Shown here piece by piece: positions 1-4,876 of a stretch of 5,496 bases of DNA (its first letter is position 1; the number at the start of each line of letters is the position of its first letter). A program made the position numbers and the translations under genes. A model generated the notes under the pieces. The model saw only the letters and a list, made by a program, of their open reading frames with translations, was not told the origin of the DNA and made no database searches. Source of the stretch: Actinomycetota bacterium (lineage in GTDB: Bacteria > Actinomycetota > Humimicrobiia > Humimicrobiales > Humimicrobiaceae); contig PWYO01000098.1 of the NCBI GenBank assembly GCA_003567835.1, forward strand, positions 1 through 5,496, in the 5' to 3' direction.

Positions 1-23
1 ACTGTATATAAGGAGGAAATTTA

Positions 24-500
24 GTGCCGGATAATGCCAATACAAATGAATTGCAAGAAAGAGTTATAAAAATAAACAGGGTTGCCAAGGTGGTCAAAGG
101 CGGCAGGCGCTTTAGTTTTAGCGCCCTGGTGGCTGTAGGCGATATGAATGGCAGGGTAGGCGTAGGCTATGGAAAAGCCAATGAGGTGGCTACGGCCATA
201 CAAAAGGGAATAAACAGTGCCAAAAAAAATATGTTTGAAATTCCTTTAATTGAAGGGACCATACCCTATCAAATTGATGGGCGGTATGGTGCAGGACATG
301 TGTTTATGAAACCGGCCATTGAGGGAACCGGGGTTATTGCAGGCGGTCCGGTAAGGGCGGTCATGGAACTTGGCGGGGTACAGAATATACTGACCAAGTC
401 TTTGGGAAGCCCCAATGCATTAAGCATCGTCAATGCTACTGTAAACGGGCTTAAGTCCATTAAGACCCCCGAAGAGATCAAGAAAATTAGAGAAAAATAA
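24..500 (+). CDS. rpsE: 30S ribosomal protein S5
   Basis: S5 is a small-subunit protein at the back of the 30S body near the mRNA entry path, and it contributes to decoding accuracy. The 158-residue product has the expected two-part layout. An N-terminal double-stranded-RNA-binding-like domain carries the family signature around residues 23-55 (VVKGGRRFSFSALVAVGD, then VGVGYGKANEV). The C-terminal domain has GTGVIAGGPVRAVMELGGV (about 101-119) and the TKSLGSPNA stretch (124-132). Length is normal for the family. The start is GTG at 24, seven bases after a strong AAGGAGG at 10-16. An N-terminal extension of about ten residues (PDNANTNELQ) precedes the conserved core, as is common in S5. The stop at 498-500 is followed 20 nt later by rplO, with no rpmD in between. 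Identification is secure. Confidence 0.97.
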   Translation: MPDNANTNELQERVIKINRVAKVVKGGRRFSFSALVAVGDMNGRVGVGYGKANEVATAIQKGINSAKKNMFEIPLIEGTIPYQIDGRYGAGHVFMKPAIEGTGVIAGGPVRAVMELGGVQNILTKSLGSPNALSIVNATVNGLKSIKTPEEIKKIREK

Positions 501-506
501 TGGATA

Positions 507-514
507 TGGAGGAA
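507..514 (+). promoter_or_regulatory. Ribosome binding site that fixes the rplO start
   Basis: TGGAGGAA lies eight bases before the GTG at 521. It sits downstream of the in-frame ATG at 500 and therefore cannot serve that ATG. This favours GTG 521 as the true start of rplO. Confidence 0.8.
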
Positions 515-520
515 GCACCA

Positions 521-964
521 GTGAAATTATGTGATATAAAGCCGCCCAAAGATGCGGTAAAGAGAAAAAAAAGAATAGGAAGGGGAGACGGCTCAGGCCA
601 TGGGACCACCTGTGGAAGGGGCACCAAAGGCCAGCTGGCAAGATCAGGCGGTAAAACCAGGGTAGGATTCGAAGGCGGCCAGATGCCTCTGCAGCGGAGA
701 CTTCCCCAACTGAAAGGCTTTAAAAATACCAGGAAAAAAATCTATAATATTCTCAATGTAGGTGCGCTTGAAAAATTTGACGCCGGAGATGTGGTGGATT
801 ATGAAAAGTTAAAGGATGCCGGTTTGATCATGAAAAAAACCAGGATGGTCAAAATTCTGGGAGAGGGCAAGGTTACCAAAAACCTTACCGTAAAGGCCAG
901 TTCATTTAGTAAGCATGCTGTAGAAAAAATTGAAAAAGCAGGCGGTAAGGCGGAGGTTGTATAA
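521..964 (+). CDS. rplO: 50S ribosomal protein L15
   Basis: L15 is a late-assembling large-subunit protein with a long, basic, Gly-rich N-terminal extension that threads into 23S rRNA. The 147-residue product shows this arm (RKKRIGRGDGSGHG, residues 16-28, then GRGTKGQ and RSGG), the invariant FEGGQMPL (50-57) with RRLPQLKGF (59-67), and a globular C-terminal domain ending in KAGGKAEVV. The reading frame opens at an ATG at 500 overlapping the rpsE stop. I chose GTG 521 because a Shine-Dalgarno lies just upstream and because MKLCDIKPP aligns with the usual L15 start (MKLHDLKPA-like). GRGTKGQ and LPQLKGFKN resemble actinobacterial L15 more than the Bacillus form. The usual upstream neighbour rpmD is absent. 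SecY begins one base after the stop. Confidence 0.95.
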   Translation: MKLCDIKPPKDAVKRKKRIGRGDGSGHGTTCGRGTKGQLARSGGKTRVGFEGGQMPLQRRLPQLKGFKNTRKKIYNILNVGALEKFDAGDVVDYEKLKDAGLIMKKTRMVKILGEGKVTKNLTVKASSFSKHAVEKIEKAGGKAEVV

Positions 965-965
965 T

Positions 966-2225
966 ATGTTTCGGGCTATTGTAACCGCCTTTAAAATCAC
1001 GGAAATACGCAACAAGATTCTTTTTACCATCGGCATTCTGGCTGTTTACAGTTTTGGCGCCACGCTCACTGTGCCTGGTGTGGACCCCACGGTGATTACC
1101 GAACAGGTGGAGACCGGAGTTATGGGGATGATGGATCTGTTTTCCGGCGGTGCCCTGGGCAGATTTGCTGTATTTTCTCTGGGTATTATGCCTTATATTA
1201 CCGCCACCATCATCATGCAGCTTTTGCAGGTGGTCATACCCAAGCTTGAGGCTTTGTCCAAGCAGGGAGAAGTGGGAAGAAGGAAGATTAACCAGATTGC
1301 CAGGTACATGACTGCGGGTCTTGCCCTGGCCCAATCCATAGCCATGGTCTTTTTCTTCCGAGGTTTCGGGGCAATTCCAGATTTTAATATCATGACTGTT
1401 ACCCTCATTGTTTTGACCCTTACTGCGGGAACCACCATCATTATGTGGTTGGGTGAGCTGATTAATATACACGGCATCGGTAATGGTATTTCTCTGATCA
1501 TTTTTGCTTCTATTGTTTCCAGGCTTCCGGGCCAATTCATTACCATGTTCCGGGTTCAGGTCAGTTATGTGATCGTTGCCTTGTTTTTGCTCATTTCTGT
1601 TGGTGTGGTTATGGCCATCATCATGATTCAGCAGGGGGAAAGAAGGATACCCGTCCAATATGCGAAAAGGGTGGTAGGCAGGAAGGTCTTCGGGGGACAG
1701 AGCACCTATATTCCCCTTAAGGTGAACCAGTCAGGGGTTATGCCCATTATATTTGCCATATCTGTACTGCTGTTTCCGGCAACAATTGCCCAGTTTATTC
1801 CGCATCAGGGCATACAGTCTTTTGCGGATGCGCTAAGTCCCACGGTTGAAGGGGCAGTCAATCCCATATATGCGGTTACCTATACCGTTCTGATTATTTT
1901 CTTTGCGTATTTTTATACGGCTATTACCTTCAATCCTTTGGATACCGCAGATAATTTAAGAAAATACGGAGGATTTATACCGGGCATACGGCCGGGGAGC
2001 AATACTTCCAGTTTTCTTACCAATGTGCTGAACCGGATTACTTTGCCCGGCGCGGTATTTTTGGCCATTGTGGCTCTGCTGCCCGAGATCCTTATAAACT
2101 ATATGCAGCTTCCTTTCCGGTTTGGAGGCACTTCCATCATTATTGCTGTGGGGGTTTCCTTGGATACCATGCGGCAGCTGGAATCTCAGTTAACCATGCG
2201 AGATTATGAGGGGTTCTTGAAATGA
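966..2225 (+). CDS. secY: Protein translocase channel subunit SecY
   Basis: SecY is the ten-helix membrane pore of the SecYEG translocon, which moves unfolded proteins across, or into, the cytoplasmic membrane with SecA or the ribosome. The 419-residue product has hydrophobic segments at roughly 19-36, 70-92, 113-132, 142-163, 173-190, 200-222, 256-276, 301-322, 358-378 and 384-400. Family landmarks are SGGALGRFAVFSLGIMPYI (60-78, plug and TM2), GIGNGISLIIFASI (170-183, TM5), GERRIPVQYAKR (224-235, cytosolic loop) and GIRPG (340-344), whose Arg342 corresponds to the SecA/ribosome-contacting Arg of the C5 loop. The start is ATG 966, one base after rplO ends, with GGAGG at 952-956 nine bases upstream inside rplO. 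An upstream in-frame TTG at 930 lies well inside rplO and is not favoured. The stop overlaps the adk start in ATGA. Confidence 0.97.
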   Translation: MFRAIVTAFKITEIRNKILFTIGILAVYSFGATLTVPGVDPTVITEQVETGVMGMMDLFSGGALGRFAVFSLGIMPYITATIIMQLLQVVIPKLEALSKQGEVGRRKINQIARYMTAGLALAQSIAMVFFFRGFGAIPDFNIMTVTLIVLTLTAGTTIIMWLGELINIHGIGNGISLIIFASIVSRLPGQFITMFRVQVSYVIVALFLLISVGVVMAIIMIQQGERRIPVQYAKRVVGRKVFGGQSTYIPLKVNQSGVMPIIFAISVLLFPATIAQFIPHQGIQSFADALSPTVEGAVNPIYAVTYTVLIIFFAYFYTAITFNPLDTADNLRKYGGFIPGIRPGSNTSSFLTNVLNRITLPGAVFLAIVALLPEILINYMQLPFRFGGTSIIIAVGVSLDTMRQLESQLTMRDYEGFLK

Positions 2226-2851
2226 TTATCATATTATTAGGGGCTCCAGGGGCAGGCAAAGGGACCCAGGCCAAAAAAATATCAGAGAAGTTTCAGATCC
2301 CCCATATTTCTACAGGGGATATTTTGAGGCAGGAGATCAAGAAAAAAACAGAGCTGGGCCGGAAAGCAGAGGCTTGTGTAAAAAAAGGCCATCTGGTCAG
2401 CGATGATCTGATTCTTGAAATTATTAAACATACCATACAGCAGGAGGAAGCAAAAAATGGTTTTCTCCTGGATGGTTTCCCCCGTAACATCACCCAGGCA
2501 AAAATGCTTGAAAAGATGCTGGACCAGCTCGGCTATTCTGTGGATAAGGTGATAAATATTGCGGTAAACCAGCAGGAAGCGATACGAAGGCTCTCTTCCA
2601 GAATGGTATGCCCATCCTGTAAGAAAACAACCACATCCAGCGGCAATGAGAAGAATACCTGCACCCACTGCGGAGAAGAACTGGCCAAAAGAGAGGATGA
2701 TGATCTCTCGGTGATTAAAAAACGGCTGAAAGTATATGAACAGGAGACCAAGCCTTTAATTGATTTTTATGGGGACAAAGGCTTGTTGGTGGATGTGGAT
2801 GGAGATGCCTCCCAGGGCAAGGTTACGGAAAGGGTATTTGAGCATCTATGA
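2222..2851 (+). CDS. adk: Adenylate kinase with a zinc-type LID domain
   Basis: Adk is a cytoplasmic enzyme that interconverts ATP plus AMP with two ADP. The 209-residue product begins with the P-loop GAPGAGKGT (residues 7-15), followed by the AMP-binding segment STGDILR (30-36) and the DGFPR motif (84-88). Catalytic or binding arginines are present at R88, R123 or nearby, R157 and R168. The LID carries two Cys pairs, C130/C133 and C147/C150, a zinc-binding arrangement typical of Gram-positive Adk. The interval between the pairs is 13 residues rather than the 16 I expect from Bacillus enzymes, and the usual Tyr-His...Pro-Pro stretch is missing. GEELAKREDDD (151-161) follows as expected. The ATG overlaps the secY stop by 4 nt, with GAGGGG at 2208-2213 as ribosome binding site. 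The map start overlaps its stop in the same way, implying coupled translation. Confidence 0.96.
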   Translation: MIIILLGAPGAGKGTQAKKISEKFQIPHISTGDILRQEIKKKTELGRKAEACVKKGHLVSDDLILEIIKHTIQQEEAKNGFLLDGFPRNITQAKMLEKMLDQLGYSVDKVINIAVNQQEAIRRLSSRMVCPSCKKTTTSSGNEKNTCTHCGEELAKREDDDLSVIKKRLKVYEQETKPLIDFYGDKGLLVDVDGDASQGKVTERVFEHL

Positions 2852-3615
2852 TCATTTGCAAGTCTGCACAGGAGATCAGGCAGATGCGTAAGGCTGCAGC
2901 TATTGTAGTCGAGGTTCTTTTAAAAATTGAAGATATATTAAAACCGGGGATGACCACGGAGTATTTGAACCGTGTTGCGGAGAAAATTATTGATAAGCGG
3001 CATGCTGTACCCGCTTTTAAGGGCTATAAGGGCAGCATAAGCAAGAAACCGTTCCCCAGCAGCATATGCGTTTCAATTAATCAGGAAGTCGTACATGGAA
3101 TCCCTTCCAAAAGAGAGATTGCGGATGGAGATCTGGTATCCATCGATGTGGGGGTTAAGCTCGGGGGCTTTTTTGGAGATGCGGCCCGGAGTTTTCTCAT
3201 GGGAGAGGTTTCCCCGGATGTCCGCAGGTTGTGGACTGCGACCAAAGAAGCATTGCACCAAAGCATAAGAAAATGCAACAAGGGGGCTAGGCTCTCTGAT
3301 ATTTCCCATTGCATAGAAAGCAGAGCAAAAAAAGACGGTTTTTCAGTGGTCAGAGATTTTGTGGGCCATGGCATCGGAAGGGATATGCATGAAGAGCCCC
3401 AGATCTTAAACTACGGGCCGCCGGGCAAAGGGCCGGTACTCAAAAATGGGATGGTGCTTGCCATAGAACCCATGCTCAATATGGGGGCCAGCGCGGTAAA
3501 AGTGCTCAAAGATGGGTGGACCGTGGTCACCAAGGATGGCAAAACATCCTGCCATTTTGAAGATATGGTAGCCTTGTCTGAACATGGGCCCTTGGTGCTC
3601 ACCCAAACTTGTTAA
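2848..3615 (+). CDS. map: Methionine aminopeptidase, type I
   Basis: Map removes the initiator methionine from nascent proteins, cotranslationally in the cytoplasm, using two divalent metals. The 255-residue pita-bread-fold protein has all expected active-site residues: H83 (VVHGIP), metal ligands D100 (SIDVGV) and D111 (FGDAAR), H174 (VGHGIG), H181, E207 (AIEP) and E238 (HFED). Length lies between the B. subtilis and E. coli enzymes, and there is no N-terminal zinc-finger extension, so it is the plain type Ia form. The start ATG 2848 overlaps the adk stop in ATGA. The ribosome binding site is weak, so translation probably depends on reinitiation after adk. After the last metal ligand the usual EHT is EDM here, a tolerated position. 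A KOW-domain gene that often follows map in Bacillota is absent. Confidence 0.96.
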   Translation: MIICKSAQEIRQMRKAAAIVVEVLLKIEDILKPGMTTEYLNRVAEKIIDKRHAVPAFKGYKGSISKKPFPSSICVSINQEVVHGIPSKREIADGDLVSIDVGVKLGGFFGDAARSFLMGEVSPDVRRLWTATKEALHQSIRKCNKGARLSDISHCIESRAKKDGFSVVRDFVGHGIGRDMHEEPQILNYGPPGKGPVLKNGMVLAIEPMLNMGASAVKVLKDGWTVVTKDGKTSCHFEDMVALSEHGPLVLTQTC

Positions 3616-3642
3616 ATTAATAATAGACATTGAATAAAATTT

Positions 3643-3671
3643 TTGATAACCTACATATTTGCGCTTTAAAT
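3643..3671 (+). promoter_or_regulatory. Candidate internal sigma-70-type promoter before infA
   Basis: TTGATA at 3643-3648 matches five of six bases of the TTGACA -35 consensus. It is followed after 16-17 nt by TTTAAA/TTAAAT at 3665-3671, which matches only four of six bases of TATAAT. Transcription would start at about 3677, leaving a very short leader before infA. AT-rich spacers produce such matches by chance, so this is only a candidate. It is supported mainly by being the sole sizeable gap in an otherwise packed operon. Confidence 0.3.
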
Positions 3672-3678
3672 TAACCAT

Positions 3679-3684
3679 AGGGGG
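3679..3684 (+). promoter_or_regulatory. Ribosome binding site for infA (precedes ATT)
   Basis: AGGGGG ends five bases before the ATT at 3690. An in-frame TAG at 3678-3680 closes the reading frame upstream, and no ATG, GTG or TTG occurs in frame between that stop and the conserved IF-1 N-terminus. The site therefore points at ATT 3690. Confidence 0.7.
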
Positions 3685-3689
3685 ATAAA

Positions 3690-3911
3690 ATTAGTAAAAA
3701 AGAGGGCGTAATTGAGGCTGAAGGTACTATACTGGAAGCTTTGCCCAATGCGATGTTCAGAGTAGAATTGGACAATGGTCATAAGATCCTTGCCCATATA
3801 TCCGGGAAGATGCGTATGCATTATATTAAGATTTTACCTGGAGACCGGGTAAGGGTAGAGATTTCACCATATGACTTAAGCAGGGGCAGGATTACATATA
3901 GAAAGAAATAA
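3690..3911 (+). CDS. infA: Translation initiation factor IF-1, apparent ATT start
   Basis: IF-1 is a small S1/OB-fold protein that binds the 30S A site and works with IF-2 and IF-3 to select the initiator tRNA. The 73-residue product covers the whole family: SKKEGVIEAEGTILEALPNA (2-21), MFRVELDNGHKILAHISGKM (22-41), then ILPGDRVRVEISPYDLSRG (48-66) and ITYRKK at the end. Conserved homology begins at Ser2, and the codon just before it is ATT at 3690-3692, exactly where the family Met sits. No standard start codon is available: TAG at 3678-3680 blocks the frame upstream, and the first in-frame ATG is codon 22, inside the OB fold. ATT would be decoded as Met. A sequencing error, for example a lost G from an original TTG, is the main alternative. 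The gene identity is secure; the start is likely but unproven. Confidence 0.93.
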   Translation: MSKKEGVIEAEGTILEALPNAMFRVELDNGHKILAHISGKMRMHYIKILPGDRVRVEISPYDLSRGRITYRKK

Positions 3912-3933
3912 TCAATTAAAAGAGGTTGTAAAC

Positions 3934-4047
3934 ATGAAGGTAAAACCATCGGTTCGAAAGATGTGCAACAATTGCAGGATCATAAAAAGAGAGGGTAAAG
4001 TCATTATCATATGCAAGAACCCTCGCCATAAGCAGAGACAAGGTTAA
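3934..4047 (+). CDS. rpmJ: 50S ribosomal protein L36, zinc-binding form
   Basis: L36 is the smallest large-subunit protein and stabilises 23S rRNA folding near the peptidyl-transferase side of the 50S subunit. The 37-residue product begins MKVKPSVRKMC and ends HKQRQG, both family hallmarks. C11, C14, C27 and H32 form the complete Cys3His zinc site, making it the C+ paralogue rather than the zinc-independent form that some bacteria induce under zinc limitation. The start ATG 3934 follows AGAGG at 3921-3925 by eight bases. The gene sits 22 nt after infA and 12 nt before rpsM, the standard position. It is too short for most ORF-length cut-offs but the match is unmistakable. Confidence 0.97.
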   Translation: MKVKPSVRKMCNNCRIIKREGKVIIICKNPRHKQRQG

Positions 4048-4059
4048 GGAGGAATAAAA

Positions 4060-4437
4060 TTGGCTAGAATAGCAGGGGTGGATATACCCAAAGATAAGCA
4101 TATTAGCATAGCTTTAACCTATATTTACGGGATTGGCAGGTCAAAGGCTGCTAAAATTTTGGATGATTTAAAAATTGAAAAAACCCTAAAGACCAAGGAC
4201 TTAAGTGAGGCTGAGGTTGGGAAAATAAGGGAGTACATTGATTCCAATTTGAAGGTGGAAGGTGACCTTAGAAGAGAGGTTACCCAAAACATTAAAAGAC
4301 TTATTGAAATAAATTCCTATAAGGGGATCAGACATAAAAGAGGGCTTCCGGTCAGGGGCCAGCGGACGCATACCAATGCCAGGACCAGAAAAGGCAGAAA
4401 AAGAGGCGTCGGCATTCGAAAGAAACAAATAGGCTAA
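4060..4437 (+). CDS. rpsM: 30S ribosomal protein S13
   Basis: S13 is in the 30S head, contacts the P-site tRNA through its basic tail, and forms bridges to the 50S subunit. The 125-residue product starts MARIAGVDIP, continues with the helix-hairpin-helix-like YIYGIGRSKA (21-30) and NLKVEGDLRREV (63-74), and has the signature GIRHKRGLPVRGQRTHTNAR (89-108) followed by TRKG and a Lys/Arg-rich tail. Length is typical. The start is TTG at 4060, seven bases after AAGGAGG (4046-4052), which overlaps the rpmJ stop. No better start lies nearby, and MARIAGVD is the family N-terminus. The preceding gap is only 12 nt, too short for an alpha-operon S4-type leader pseudoknot like that of E. coli. Confidence 0.97.
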   Translation: MARIAGVDIPKDKHISIALTYIYGIGRSKAAKILDDLKIEKTLKTKDLSEAEVGKIREYIDSNLKVEGDLRREVTQNIKRLIEINSYKGIRHKRGLPVRGQRTHTNARTRKGRKRGVGIRKKQIG

Positions 4438-4453
4438 ATAGGAGGTACATAGA

Positions 4454-4849
4454 TTGGTTAAGAAAAATGCCAGAAAGAGAACCAAAAAAAAGGCTCGAAA
4501 AAATATTGCTTATGGTATTGCCCATGTGCAGTCAACTTTTAACAATACCATTATCAATATTACCGATAAGAATGGCAATACCATAGCTTGGGGCAGTTCA
4601 GGCGGAAAAGGATTTAAAGGTTCCAGAAAAAGCACCCCGTTTGCAGCCCAAATTACAGCAACTGAAGTTGCCAAAGCTGCGCAGGAACATGGCATCGCCA
4701 AGGTGGATGTCCGGGTTAAAGGAGTCGGGTCCGGTAGAGAGACTGCAGTTCGGTCACTGCAGGCTGCAGGAATAGAAATAGGTGCGATATCCGATGTAAC
4801 TCCTGTGCCACATAACGGGTGCAGGCTTTCAAAAAGAAGAAGAGTGTAG
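4454..4849 (+). CDS. rpsK: 30S ribosomal protein S11
   Basis: S11 lies on the 30S platform, near the E-site mRNA and the 690 loop of 16S rRNA. The 131-residue product has a basic N-terminal tail (VKKNARKRTKKKARKN), then HVQSTFNNTIINITD (24-38), GFKGSRKSTPFAAQ (53-66), VKGVGSGRETAVRSLQAAG (88-106) and DVTPVPHNGCR (114-124). The start is TTG at 4454, seven bases after AGGAGGT (4440-4446). Two usually constant spots differ: VKGPGSGRE is VKGVGSGRE here, and GCRPPKRRRV is GCRLSKRRRV. The RETAVRSLQAAG and GAISDVTP wording resembles actinobacterial S11. It lies 16 nt after rpsM and 27 nt before rpsD, consistent with one transcript. Confidence 0.97.
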   Translation: MVKKNARKRTKKKARKNIAYGIAHVQSTFNNTIINITDKNGNTIAWGSSGGKGFKGSRKSTPFAAQITATEVAKAAQEHGIAKVDVRVKGVGSGRETAVRSLQAAGIEIGAISDVTPVPHNGCRLSKRRRV

Positions 4850-4876
4850 AAGGAGATAAAAAGGGGTTACAAAAAA

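Larger units (their letters stand above)
3616..3689 (+). other. Largest intergenic gap, map to infA
   Basis: This 74-nt AT-rich spacer is the longest non-coding stretch in the window. I see no small ORF with a ribosome binding site and no convincing hairpin followed by a T-run, so map probably reads through into infA. It contains a candidate promoter and the infA ribosome binding site, both listed separately. Some Bacillota have a gene for a small KOW-domain RNA-binding protein at this place; no remnant of one is visible. Confidence 0.7.

Noticed and set aside
1..23. Tail of an upstream gene, presumably rplR (L18)
   Set aside because: The usual neighbour would be rplR, but only a few codons are available. 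Stops occur at 9-11 and 22-24 in different frames, and neither gives a recognisable L18 C-terminus, so I cannot assign it.
930..965. TTG at 930 as an upstream start for secY
   Set aside because: It lies deep inside rplO and adds a basic 12-residue stretch not expected in SecY. ATG 966 has GGAGG nine bases upstream and gives the familiar MFRAI-type N-terminus.
906..1658. A 250-codon open frame on the minus strand opposite secY
   Set aside because: It is antisense to clearly conserved SecY, is rich in His, Asn, Gly and Lys with no recognisable domain, and has no supporting context. It is a compositional shadow.
3616..3689. A transcription terminator between map and infA
   Set aside because: T-runs and A-runs occur, but I find no GC-containing inverted repeat ahead of a T tract. 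Read-through is more likely.
4048..4059. An S4-binding leader structure before rpsM, as in the E. coli alpha operon
   Set aside because: Only 12 nt separate rpmJ and rpsM, almost all of it ribosome binding site. There is no room for the known pseudoknot outside coding sequence.
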